Assembly (NCBI RefSeq): GCF_001553685.1 | Contig: NZ_CP014264.1 | Location: forward strand, 1,558,001-1,622,000 | Source: Streptococcus sp. oral taxon 431 | Lineage (GTDB): Bacteria > Bacillota > Bacilli > Lactobacillales > Streptococcaceae | DNA: 64,000 nt | Reading direction: 5' to 3' | Shown here: in pieces, positions 17,797 through 25,385 of the stretch | Numbering within the stretch: position 1 is the first letter of the stretch | How the letters are laid out: every line of letters starts with the position of its first letter | The notes under the pieces: generated by a model | What the model was told of the DNA's origin: nothing | Databases searched by the model: none | Seen by the model: only the letters and a program-made list of their open reading frames with translations | Program-made: the position numbers and the translations under genes

Positions 17797-18660
17797 TCAT
17801 TTTTCTTTAGACTCTAAAGCTGATTTGATGGCATCACGGTCAACTTTCAATTTCGTTAAATTTTTCTCTTCAGATTCTAATTGACTCGTATCCGGTTTAA
17901 CACGATAGTAAACATTTTCTGGATGCATCAACATTCCTTCATATTGTTGTCCTGCAAAGAGTCTATCCTCAGTGTGATTGGAATTGTCTGTTATTTTACC
18001 ATCACCACCAGGTTCCATGACAACAGCACTTGGTACAACGACTACCACAAACCCTCCCGCCTGAGAACCTTTTGCCCAAGCACCAAGGGCTACTGTTTCT
18101 GGGTTGCGATCATTCTGACTTTTTGATACTTTCAATTCAACAATAGACTCATGCTTTTGATCATTGTATATCCAAGAAGATTGGACTTCCCCTGAATCAT
18201 TAATGATATATTCATTACCAGACTGTGTCCGCCAAGTACCCTCTAAACTTGATAAATCATTATTTCTGAGGGCTTCAATATCTAATTTGGGAACAGAAGC
18301 TTCTTTTTTTAATTGACTAACATGCTGCTCCGCTTCTGAGATCTTGGTATCCAAGTTAGCCAATTGCTCCTTTAGCTTTTGAATTTCCTCTTCCTTTACC
18401 TTATCCTTATCATCCTCTTTCCCCTGACTTTTTGTCGTCTCTTCAGTCTTAGATGAGGAAGAAGTTTGATTTGCTTCTTGCTTGAGATTAGGTGAATTTA
18501 AAAAGATGCTAGCAACAATGATTATAACTAGAGCTGTTATGGCAAGACCGATATACATTTTTATATTATTAATTGTAGAAAGGGTTTCTGCCAATCTAGA
18601 TGAAGTTCCTTTTCGACCATGGGTCTTCTCAACATGTTTTATCCGTTCTTTCTTGTTCAT
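17797..18660 (-). CDS. Membrane-anchored coiled-coil protein with DUF6287-like domain
   Basis: A 287-residue protein. Residues 1-35 are basic and cytoplasmic; one membrane helix (MYIGLAITALVIIIVASIFL) follows at about 34-53. Next come a Ser/Thr-rich stalk and a strong coiled coil (EEEIQKLKEQLANLDTKISE, about 90-120). The outer domain has SLEGTWRTQSGNEYIINDSG, the signature of the streptococcal DUF6287 domain, and GGFVVVVVPSAVVMEPGGDG. A second short coiled coil closes the protein. The type II topology places the domain outside the cell. Function is unknown. The long upstream gap and neighbouring tRNA suggest possible acquisition. Confidence 0.7.
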   Translation of the reverse strand: MNKKERIKHVEKTHGRKGTSSRLAETLSTINNIKMYIGLAITALVIIIVASIFLNSPNLKQEANQTSSSSKTEETTKSQGKEDDKDKVKEEEIQKLKEQLANLDTKISEAEQHVSQLKKEASVPKLDIEALRNNDLSSLEGTWRTQSGNEYIINDSGEVQSSWIYNDQKHESIVELKVSKSQNDRNPETVALGAWAKGSQAGGFVVVVVPSAVVMEPGGDGKITDNSNHTEDRLFAGQQYEGMLMHPENVYYRVKPDTSQLESEEKNLTKLKVDRDAIKSALESKEK

Positions 18661-19000
18661 GATACTCCTCCTCTTTTTAATATATTGATAATTCTAATCA
18701 GCTATTGGAGTTTTACTCTTTCTGATGCCAATCTATAATATTTGTATAAAGGTAATCTATCACATAGATTATACCACTCTTCAAATACAGATAAAAAATT
18801 TTATAGAAACTTTTTTGAATATTACTAAAGAGTAAATCAATCTAATCTACTTTATTCAATCTTCCCTTTTTGGTCAAAATTCGGTCAAGTTTTGGTCAAA
18901 AAAACTAAAAATACTATCCTATTTTAAAAAACTAAATTATGATGATTGCCTGTAAATAAACACATTAAATATTCTCTATGTTTCTTTACATTACTAAAAA
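18661..19000. other. AT-rich gap with three phased GGTCAA repeats
   Basis: No coding potential is visible over about 340 bases between the DUF6287-like gene and tRNA-Thr. GGTCAA occurs at 18872, 18883 and 18894, exactly 11 bp apart, embedded in T-rich flanks. They lie 101-129 bases beyond the tRNA 3' end. Helically phased direct repeats at this distance from a tRNA 3' end resemble arm-type sites of tyrosine integrases, or a regulator's half-sites. Confidence 0.5.
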
Positions 19001-19073
19001 TGCCGATTGCAGGGATCGAACCTGTGACCTTCGCGTTACGAATGCGGTGCTCTACCAACTGAGCTAAATCGGC
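19001..19073 (-). tRNA. tRNA-Thr (anticodon CGT)
   Basis: A 73-nt cloverleaf on the minus strand. The acceptor stem GCCGATT / AATCGGC is perfect, the D arm is GCTC...GAGC, the anticodon loop is TTCGTAA with CGT at 34-36, and the T loop is TTCGATC. CCA is not encoded. Three stem positions are A-C mispairs: 27-43 and 31-39 in the anticodon stem and 49-65 in the T stem. That is unusual for a working tRNA. It may still function, since tRNA-Thr(TGT) can also read ACG. Confidence 0.85.
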
Positions 19074-19120
19074 GATTCCACTTATAGTATAGCACTATAA
19101 GAAAGGATGTCAAGGGATTC

Positions 19121-19585
19121 TTAACCCATCTTTTTAATCAAAATCTGACAAGGATTTTGCGGATTCCATAGTTGAGGAAAAATCTCTAACTTTTTAAAGC
19201 CAAGACTGCGATAAAAGACATTTGTTCGGTCATAATCTTTATTAGATCCTTCTGCCACTGTTTTCACCTGCAAAAAATCAACATTTTTGTTGGCTTCACT
19301 TTCTAAAGTAGCAAGTAATTGACTCCCAATTTCTCTACCTTGATAAGCTTTTTTTACGCCGAGACAATCAATCTCTGCACAATCTTCACTAGAATATGAT
19401 AAACTTACAAATCCAGCCAAATCACTCTCCTGATAGGCAGCCCACACTTGCAAGTCCTTGGCACCTTCGATATAGGCTTGCGTACTTTCTGGAATTCCAA
19501 ACCATTCTGGCAAATCCTTTAAAACTTCAGCGACAACTGCCATTTTTTGATTGGCATCTTTCACTTCTTCAATTACAAACATCAT
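19121..19585 (-). CDS. GNAT family N-acetyltransferase
   Basis: A 154-residue acetyltransferase with the GNAT fold. The acetyl-CoA motif A is KKAYQGREIGSQLLATLE (R/QxxGxG/A type). VFYRSLGFKKLE near the C terminus is the usual motif B. The N-terminal EVLKDLPEWFGIPESTQAYI is characteristic of this subfamily and is also found in the broken copy near 23.8 kb. It starts ATGATG behind AAAGGA. The substrate is unknown. Confidence 0.85.
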   Translation of the reverse strand: MMFVIEEVKDANQKMAVVAEVLKDLPEWFGIPESTQAYIEGAKDLQVWAAYQESDLAGFVSLSYSSEDCAEIDCLGVKKAYQGREIGSQLLATLESEANKNVDFLQVKTVAEGSNKDYDRTNVFYRSLGFKKLEIFPQLWNPQNPCQILIKKMG

Positions 19586-19619
19586 AAAATCCTTTCATGA
19601 TTTGGTCCAATTTTTGCTA

Positions 19620-20405
19620 TTAAGAACCCGCACTTTCATAGGCATCTAAGCCCCTATCCCAGAGTTTTAGAGAGATTCCAAAGAAGATAAGAGAAATCAG
19701 AATCAAACCACCAATATTCCAGAGTCCATCCTTGTCCTGCAAGAAATAGCTGGCAGGGTAGTAAGCCGTAAAGGCAAAAGGCACGATAAAACTGATCAAC
19801 CAACGAAGAAGTGAATTGTATATAGAAATCGGATACTTGGCAAAGTCATTAAACATATAAAAAATGTAAATCATGGCTCCTGACTGCTTGGTCCAAAAAG
19901 CGATACTGGCTGTCGCGATTTTCAAGGAAGTATAAATCAAGGTCGCAAAAGGAATACAAACTAGGAAAAGCAGGAATTTTGGGAGAGTCCAAGCAATGCT
20001 AGTTACGGTTATTCCCAGTAAAATACCACCGACAAAGAGTTCGCCCAAGGCATCAATTTGAAAGGTTTCAACTAGGATATGAAAGAGGGGATTGATGGGA
20101 CGAGTCAGATACTTGTCAAACTCTCCCTTTCTCACCAAGCGTTGCCCTAGCGCCCAGAGATTGTCAAAAAAGAGATGGTCCAAGCCCTTGGGAATCAAGG
20201 AAAATCCATAGATAAAAGCAATCTCTTGGAAGGACCAGCCTTCTAGCGAGGGGATGTGTTGAAAGATGACATTGAGAAACAAGAGGTTCAGACCTTGAGT
20301 CAGAAAGACTCCCAGGACACCAACTACAAAATCTACCTTGTACTCCATGATTTGCTTGATGTATTGTCTGATAAAAATCAGATGCATACGCTGATATTTT
20401 TTCAT
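19620..20405 (-). CDS. ABC-2 type exporter permease, second subunit
   Basis: A 261-residue membrane protein with six hydrophobic segments, of the ABC-2 / DUF990-like permease family. Its start is ATG with AGGAGG embedded in the end of the upstream permease gene (1-base gap), so the two are translationally coupled. It forms a heterodimeric permease with the product of 20407-21225, powered by the ATPase at 21227-22219. The substrate is unknown; related three-gene sets export lipids, peptides or antibiotics. Confidence 0.85.
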   Translation of the reverse strand: MKKYQRMHLIFIRQYIKQIMEYKVDFVVGVLGVFLTQGLNLLFLNVIFQHIPSLEGWSFQEIAFIYGFSLIPKGLDHLFFDNLWALGQRLVRKGEFDKYLTRPINPLFHILVETFQIDALGELFVGGILLGITVTSIAWTLPKFLLFLVCIPFATLIYTSLKIATASIAFWTKQSGAMIYIFYMFNDFAKYPISIYNSLLRWLISFIVPFAFTAYYPASYFLQDKDGLWNIGGLILISLIFFGISLKLWDRGLDAYESAGS

Positions 20406-20406
20406 A

Positions 20407-21225
20407 CTAACCTCCTTGAATGGTGATAAAGGACTGAACTCGTTTCCAAATCAACTGAGACAAGCCCACCATCACTAAGAGCCAGAAAAACTGAAGCAAA
20501 AGAGCTTGAAGAATCTGACTGGCATCGTATTTCCCAACAATAATCATGACCGGAGTGTAAATTAAGGATGAAAATGGCAAGAAGGACAGAATATCTGAAA
20601 CGATTTTCGGAAAGAAAGCCAAGGGAATTAAACTTCCAGACATAAAGGACACTATTGAAGTCTTAAGTAGATTGGAACCCCATAAGTTTTTAAATACAAA
20701 AGCTGAAAATCCAAAGCAGATATTAAAGAAAAAGTTAATCAGATAAGCCAGAGTTAAGCTAAAGAGATAAAGGACAGTTAATCCCAGCACTTCTACAATA
20801 CCTTGACCAGATAAGATTTTCATCAAAATAATGACACTTAAAAATGGCAGTCCAACTGAAATAAAAATCAACCACTTGGAACCAAGCTCAGTAAAGAGAT
20901 AAGAGGCAGCAAAATGCACTGGTCTCAACAAGCGCATGATGATGGAACCATCCTTGACCTCCTCCCCAATCATAAAGGACGAATCTGACCTAGTCAGAAG
21001 ATTGGTCACAAAACTCATAATGATGTAGAGGGTGATATCTGCCATACTGAAGCCCTGAATCAAAGACTCTTGCGAAGAATCAAAGACAGCCTTCCAGAGA
21101 TAAAAGGCCACAAAAGCCCCCATGACATCGCCAATCCGATAAAGTAGAAAGTTGACTCGATAGCTAATCAACTCCTGAATCCCTGCATTAATAAAGGGTT
21201 TATAACGTCTCCACAATTTGACCAT
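20407..21225 (-). CDS. ABC-2 type exporter permease, first subunit
   Basis: A 272-residue membrane protein with six hydrophobic segments, belonging to the same ABC-2 / DUF990-like family as its partner. The ATG at 21225 (MVKLWRRYKPFINAG) is chosen because AGGAG lies 7 bases upstream; the longer frame to 21267 runs into the ATPase gene. The ATPase stop is 1 base away. Motifs such as FMIGEEVKDGSIIMRLLRP (a coupling-type loop) support the permease call. Confidence 0.85.
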   Translation of the reverse strand: MVKLWRRYKPFINAGIQELISYRVNFLLYRIGDVMGAFVAFYLWKAVFDSSQESLIQGFSMADITLYIIMSFVTNLLTRSDSSFMIGEEVKDGSIIMRLLRPVHFAASYLFTELGSKWLIFISVGLPFLSVIILMKILSGQGIVEVLGLTVLYLFSLTLAYLINFFFNICFGFSAFVFKNLWGSNLLKTSIVSFMSGSLIPLAFFPKIVSDILSFLPFSSLIYTPVMIIVGKYDASQILQALLLQFFWLLVMVGLSQLIWKRVQSFITIQGG

Positions 21226-21226
21226 C

Positions 21227-22219
21227 TTAGAGCTCCTTTCGGTAGAAGCGACGGATAATATCCTCAATATCTGTATCCAGCATCTTCAAATCGCGGATTT
21301 CAAAATCAGACAGGGTTTGCTTGATAATATCAGCTGATTGGTAGCGGGAACTATTGAATTCAATAGTCAGGTTATTTCCTTGTCTATCAATGATCATATC
21401 AGGCAAGCCTTCATAATGGGAGACTAGATGACTTTGACCTGGCGTCAGATCGAAGGAGAGAGTCTTCATCTTGCCAAAGGTTTCCTTGAGCTGGCTAACC
21501 GTCCCATCAAAAATCTCTTGCCCCTTATCAATCATAAAAATCCGATCACAGAGTTGCTCAATATCGCTCAAGTCGTGAGTGGTCAAGAGAATGGTTGTTT
21601 CTTCCTCTTGATTGATCTGAGTAATGGCTCGACGAATGTTATCCTTGACCGAAACGTCCAAGCCAATGGTCGGCTCATCTAAAAAGAGAACCTTGGGATT
21701 GTGAAGCAAGGAAGCCGCAATATCCGCCCGCATCCGTTGACCCAGTGAAAGAGTCCGCACAGGATCCTTGATAAATTCCTTCAAATCCAAAACTTCATTC
21801 AAAAAGTCCATACGCTTATGGAAGAGCGAGTCTGGCACATCATAAATCTCTTTTAAAACCGTGTAGGTCTCTTGCAGGGCCAGATCCCACCATAGCTGGG
21901 TGCGTTGTCCGAAAACGACTCCAATATCCTTGACATAATCTTGGCGATTGTCCTGCGGAATCTTGCCGTTAATCCGACAAAAGCCAGATGTGGGTTTTAA
22001 AATCCCTGTCAGCATTTTGATGGTTGTCGACTTCCCAGCACCATTTGCCCCGATAAATCCTAAAATCTGCCCTTTTGGAACTTCAAAAGTCAAATTCTTG
22101 ACCGCTTCAAAGGTCTGCTTTTCAGGATGAATAAAGGAGCGCAAGGCTCCCTTCAAGCCCGGTTCCTTAACAGTCTTCACAAAATTTTTCTGAAGATGTT
22201 CCACTTCTATCATTGCCAT
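21227..22219 (-). CDS. ABC transporter ATP-binding protein
   Basis: A 330-residue ATPase. Walker A is GANGAGKST, the Q loop is VFGQRTQLWW, the signature is LSLGQRMRADIA, Walker B is VLFLDEPTIGLD and the switch is LLTTHD. The extended C terminus (about 240-330) is typical of ATPases paired with ABC-2 exporters. It begins ATG behind GGGAG and leads a three-gene operon with the two permeases. A canonical cre overlaps the promoter -35, so carbon-catabolite repression is likely. Confidence 0.9.
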   Translation of the reverse strand: MAMIEVEHLQKNFVKTVKEPGLKGALRSFIHPEKQTFEAVKNLTFEVPKGQILGFIGANGAGKSTTIKMLTGILKPTSGFCRINGKIPQDNRQDYVKDIGVVFGQRTQLWWDLALQETYTVLKEIYDVPDSLFHKRMDFLNEVLDLKEFIKDPVRTLSLGQRMRADIAASLLHNPKVLFLDEPTIGLDVSVKDNIRRAITQINQEEETTILLTTHDLSDIEQLCDRIFMIDKGQEIFDGTVSQLKETFGKMKTLSFDLTPGQSHLVSHYEGLPDMIIDRQGNNLTIEFNSSRYQSADIIKQTLSDFEIRDLKMLDTDIEDIIRRFYRKEL

Positions 22220-22331
22220 ATCTATCTCCCTATCGTAAGAAACAACATTGTATTTTTGACTACAAATATTCTAAATCCTTACTTTCTACACCTTCTACAT
22301 TTTATTCTTACAGAAGGCTTTATACCAACCT

Positions 22332-22369
22332 ATTATAGTCCAATAAAAACTAGAATGCAAGCGTTTGCT
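22332..22369 (-). promoter_or_regulatory. ABC exporter promoter with CcpA cre site
   Basis: On the minus strand TTGCAT (complement of 22355-22360), a 17-base spacer and TATAAT (complement of 22332-22337). The cre ATGCAAGCGTTTGCT (22355-22369) fits the WTGNAANCGNWNNCW consensus at every position and covers the -35, a repressing position. Confidence 0.8.
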
Positions 22370-22415
22370 TATGGATTGTGAAATTGAAAATTTTTAACTC
22401 TAAGAAAAGATAAAA

Positions 22416-22434
22416 AGGTGATGCTGCATCACCT
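22416..22434 (-). terminator. Terminator of the 22439-22846 gene
   Basis: AGGTGATGC / GCATCACCT palindrome with a T5 run on the minus strand, just past the stop at 22439. Confidence 0.8.
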
Positions 22435-22438
22435 CCCT

Positions 22439-22846
22439 CTACCAAGTTAAGTCTTCAATCATGCTTCTTACTTGTAAATCAAGAGTCTTATCCTTCTTCA
22501 GTTCTCCAACCAAAGTCTGAATTTGCCGGACTAGATTTGGATCATTGTGATTATAGCATCGATGAAGCATCCAGATGTTATGTACAGTTGGACTTTTTAG
22601 AACTGACTCCATCAATAATTCCTCATAGCCTTGATGATAAAATCGCTCCACAAAGTGAACCAACTCACCTGGAGCCCCAAAATCTACTTCTGGATGCTTG
22701 GAAATAAAGTCTAAGACGGGGTCAACCAAATCAAAGGGTTGAGGGTAAGCCTCCATGGCATCTACAATCTCGTCTGCCAACTCAAATTCTTGGTCTTCAG
22801 TAATTGCATCATGCAAAGCAACTAACATATCATCTTTGGTAAGCAT
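22439..22846 (-). CDS. Hypothetical acidic helical protein
   Basis: A 135-residue, acidic, mostly helical protein (MLTKDDMLVALHDAITEDQ...) with no signal peptide or membrane segment. I do not recognise a domain. The start has a good AAAGGAG. It belongs to a run of three small same-strand genes of unknown function followed by a broken GNAT gene. Small acidic cytoplasmic proteins in such runs are often immunity proteins of toxin systems, but no toxin gene is nearby, so this is only a possibility. Confidence 0.6.
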   Translation of the reverse strand: MLTKDDMLVALHDAITEDQEFELADEIVDAMEAYPQPFDLVDPVLDFISKHPEVDFGAPGELVHFVERFYHQGYEELLMESVLKSPTVHNIWMLHRCYNHNDPNLVRQIQTLVGELKKDKTLDLQVRSMIEDLTW

Positions 22847-22899
22847 CTGATTCTCCTTTTCAACTTTTCCATATCATTATTCGTTTTTGAACTTCTTCT

Positions 22900-23298
22900 T
22901 CACTCATCAAACCTTGTTCGTAAGTAGTTTTCCAACTCCTTTTGGGATAAATCACTAGGAAGTTCAAACACATACTCATAACCTTCATCACAAAAGGAAA
23001 CTTTCTCTTCAGGTGGAAACCATTTCCGAAGCCAGATGATATAGGAGGCATAATCTTGTAATCTATTTGTTGAATCAAAGTAATCAATCACAAAAACATT
23101 TTTCTTGCTACTTAAAGAACTTTCCAAGGTAAGCTGAGGACTTTGATAATCCCAAGAAAGCGAGTAAGCTTTTTCAGGATTCGTCCTTTCTCTGATCAAA
23201 ATACCTGGGAATTTTTCTCTCAAAGCAGTACAAAAGGCTTGTAAATCTAGGAATATGGGGTCTTTACTCTCAATAAAGACAAAATCAGCAGTACTCAT
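22900..23298 (-). CDS. Hypothetical protein
   Basis: A 132-residue soluble protein (MSTADFVFIESKDPIFLDLQ...) with alternating strands and helices and a C-terminal LPSDLSQKELENYLRTRF segment. No family recognised. It starts ATG behind AAGGAGAG. It lies 37 bases upstream of the 22439-22846 gene's first region on the same strand, and the group may be one transcript. Confidence 0.6.
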   Translation of the reverse strand: MSTADFVFIESKDPIFLDLQAFCTALREKFPGILIRERTNPEKAYSLSWDYQSPQLTLESSLSSKKNVFVIDYFDSTNRLQDYASYIIWLRKWFPPEEKVSFCDEGYEYVFELPSDLSQKELENYLRTRFDE

Positions 23299-23335
23299 CA
23301 GTCTCTCTCCTTCTTTTTAAAACTGAAAACAGACC

Positions 23336-23683
23336 TTAACCATCAATGGCAAAATTCTCCAGACTCTCAAATGCCTGACCCTGATAGTCAAAAGAAAAGA
23401 TATGAATATCATCAAAAGTTTGATCGCAGAAAGTAACGGTTTGTCTTTCTGGCTCGATGATGGGTTTACCCAATTTTTCAGTAGCTTCTTCATCTGTGAA
23501 ATACCCATAAAATTCTTGTAAATGAGGCAGTATAAAAGCAAGAATACGAGTTCTATTTTTATGGTAATTAGCTGCAAGCAACTGAGCTTCTATCTCAAAA
23601 TTTCCACTTGGTTTTTCTTCCCAAGCTACAAGAACATCATCTACTTCATGTAGGTAGGCTTGCAAGGACTGATCGAATATCAT
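23336..23683 (-). CDS. Hypothetical protein
   Basis: A 115-residue protein (MIFDQSLQAYLHEVDDVLVAW...) with the conserved-looking QTVTFCDQTFDDIHIFSFDYQG, perhaps DUF2262-like, though I cannot confirm. The frame is open further upstream to 23854, but that part encodes a shifted remnant of a GNAT protein. The ATG at 23683 with AAAGGA upstream is therefore the likely start. Confidence 0.55.
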   Translation of the reverse strand: MIFDQSLQAYLHEVDDVLVAWEEKPSGNFEIEAQLLAANYHKNRTRILAFILPHLQEFYGYFTDEEATEKLGKPIIEPERQTVTFCDQTFDDIHIFSFDYQGQAFESLENFAIDG

Positions 23684-23686
23684 ATC

Positions 23687-23931
23687 TATTTTTCCTTTCA
23701 CAAGTACTGTAATCTTCTCACACCTAAACATCGAAAAACCTATAATCGCTAGCAATCCAATGTCAACAAGCTTTCCAAATGAACCTAGTGTAGCTAAAAC
23801 TGCAATTAAAGAGTCATCAATATATGCTCCGGAGGTTTCATGAATTCCAAACAACTTTGCAAATCAGTTAGAATTTCTGCCGTAAGAAAAGATTTTTCAT
23901 CCTTATTTATAACCTCCCTTACTTGAATCAT
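23687..23931 (-). pseudogene. Truncated, frameshifted GNAT acetyltransferase remnant
   Basis: An ATG at 23931 behind GGAGG opens MIQVREVINKDEKSFLTAEI, then runs out of frame to a stop at 23806. The homologous continuation, LFGIHETSGAYIDDSLIAVL, is in the next frame. Joined, the two align with the start of the intact GNAT gene at 19121-19585 (AEVLKDLPEWFGIPESTQAYI). A single-base deletion near 23846-23852 explains the shift. The rest, including the acetyl-CoA motif, is gone, and the next gene begins at 23683. Confidence 0.7.
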
Positions 23932-24271
23932 TATTCTCCTCCACCATTTCAATCCAAGAATCAAAATACTGCTCCATAAAATAGGTCTGCTCTGCAATCA
24001 AACCTTTATTAACCTTCTCATCCAAGGGCGCTAAAACCCACTTGTCTTCTATATCATCACGACGTCGAATGATAGCAACCAACTTTCCAGTAAAGACTTC
24101 CAGAGGCTGTTGCTGATCACGGGAAACAATATAAACATCTTGCTCTTCGCCATCTCCCCCCATCAGTTCAGGTATGTAGCCATAGTTAATCGGATAGACA
24201 TTCCCAAAAGAATCTTCAAACCCCACCGGCCGATCAATGACACCACTAAATATTCTCTCTTTGAATTTCAT
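23903..24271 (-). CDS. Inorganic pyrophosphatase-like protein (family I-like)
   Basis: A 122-residue protein resembling a shortened soluble inorganic pyrophosphatase: VIDRPVGFEDSFGNVYPINYG, YIPELMGGDGEEQDVYIV and VFTGKLVAIIRRRDDIEDKW follow the order of family I motifs, including the DGEEQD acidic cluster. It is shorter than family enzymes (about 170-180). Mitis-group streptococci use the family II enzyme PpaC (at the right end of this window) as main pyrophosphatase, so the role here may be different. The ATG at 24271 is placed by GGAGG upstream. Its end overlaps the GNAT remnant by 29 bases. Confidence 0.75.
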   Translation of the reverse strand: MKFKERIFSGVIDRPVGFEDSFGNVYPINYGYIPELMGGDGEEQDVYIVSRDQQQPLEVFTGKLVAIIRRRDDIEDKWVLAPLDEKVNKGLIAEQTYFMEQYFDSWIEMVEENNDSSKGGYK

Positions 24272-24314
24272 CTTTTCATTGCCTCCGTATGACATTTCCT
24301 AGATTCATTATACA

Positions 24315-24342
24315 AGAAAAATCCCGCCGTAGCGAGATTTTC
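24315..24342 (-). terminator. Terminator of fba
   Basis: AAAATC-CGC with GCG-GATTTT (one central mismatch) and a T-run on the minus strand, just past the fba stop. Confidence 0.75.
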
Positions 24343-24356
24343 TATCTATAGCCTAA

Positions 24357-25238
24357 TTAAGCTTTACCTTCTGAACCGAATACGTCGATACGTTCTTCAA
24401 CTGATGCTTGGATAGCTTTGACACCGTCAGCCAAGAATTTACGTGGGTCGAAGAGTTTCTTCTTGTCGTATTCTGCTTCGTTTGCTTCGTAGTCACGAGC
24501 AAATTTACGAGTTGCGTTAGCGAATGCGATTTGGCATTCTGTGTTAACGTTAACTTTCGCAACACCAAGTTTGATAGCTGCTTGGATTTGGTCATCAGGA
24601 ATACCTGATCCACCGTGCAATACGATTGGGAAGCCTGGTACAGCTTCAGTCAATTTTTGCAAGTGATCAAGGTGAAGACCTTTCCAGTTTTCTGGGTAAG
24701 GACCGTGGATGTTACCGATACCAGCTGCCAAGAAGTCGATACCAGTTGCAACCATTGCTTTAGCGTCTTCGATTGGAGCCAATTCACCATCACCGATGAT
24801 TCCGTCTTCTTCACCACCGATAGTTCCAACTTCAGCTTCTACTGATACACCATTTGCGTGAGCAAATTCTACAACTTTACGAGCTTTTTCAAGGTTTTCT
24901 TCAACTGGAAGGTGTGAACCATCAAACATAACTGAAGTATAACCAACTTGAATACACTCAAGTGCATCTTCGTAGTGACCGTGGTCAAGGTGGATAGCTA
25001 CTGGTACAGTGATACCCATTGATTCAACAAGGTTAGCGATCAAGTTGCGAGCAACTTTGTAACCACCCATGTATTTAGCAGCACCCATAGAAGTTTGGAT
25101 CAAAACTGGAGCTTTTTTAGCTTCTGCTGCGCGCAAGATTGCTTGAGTCCACTCAAGGTTGTTTGTGTTAAATCCACCAACTGCATAACCGTTGTCACGA
25201 GCTGCTTGGACAAATTTTTCTGCTGAAACGATTGCCAT
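24357..25238 (-). CDS. fba: Fructose-bisphosphate aldolase, class II
   Basis: A 293-residue zinc-dependent aldolase that splits fructose-1,6-bisphosphate in glycolysis. Zinc and substrate motifs are visible: PVAIHLDHGHYEDALECIQVG (zinc His, catalytic Asp), EAEVGTIGGEEDG, and GIGNIHGPY and VLHGGSGIPDDQI. MAIVSAEKFVQAARDNGYAVGG is the usual start, at ATG 25238 with AGGAGGCC upstream. Codon usage is strongly optimised, as expected for a highly expressed gene. It sits next to vncS as in pneumococcus. Confidence 0.97.
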   Translation of the reverse strand: MAIVSAEKFVQAARDNGYAVGGFNTNNLEWTQAILRAAEAKKAPVLIQTSMGAAKYMGGYKVARNLIANLVESMGITVPVAIHLDHGHYEDALECIQVGYTSVMFDGSHLPVEENLEKARKVVEFAHANGVSVEAEVGTIGGEEDGIIGDGELAPIEDAKAMVATGIDFLAAGIGNIHGPYPENWKGLHLDHLQKLTEAVPGFPIVLHGGSGIPDDQIQAAIKLGVAKVNVNTECQIAFANATRKFARDYEANEAEYDKKKLFDPRKFLADGVKAIQASVEERIDVFGSEGKA

Positions 25239-25385
25239 TTTATCAGGCCTCCTGTATATTTTTATGGGACATCCCATTTACATTGTTCATTTTATCACTT
25301 TTTAACAAAAAAAGCTAGTTTTTCCTGTAGTTTAGATTGAATTTCTTCTATCTTAAAATATGTAACTCTCCTCAAAGTCCTAATC

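Noticed and set aside
23684..23854. N-terminal hydrophobic extension of the 23336-23683 protein, which looks like a signal peptide or membrane helix
   Set aside because: It reads as the frameshifted remainder of a GNAT gene; the downstream ATG has its own ribosome site.
25263..25277. ATGGGA/TCCCAT hairpin in the fba leader as a riboswitch
   Set aside because: Six base pairs with a 2-base loop and no known aptamer features; too little to call.
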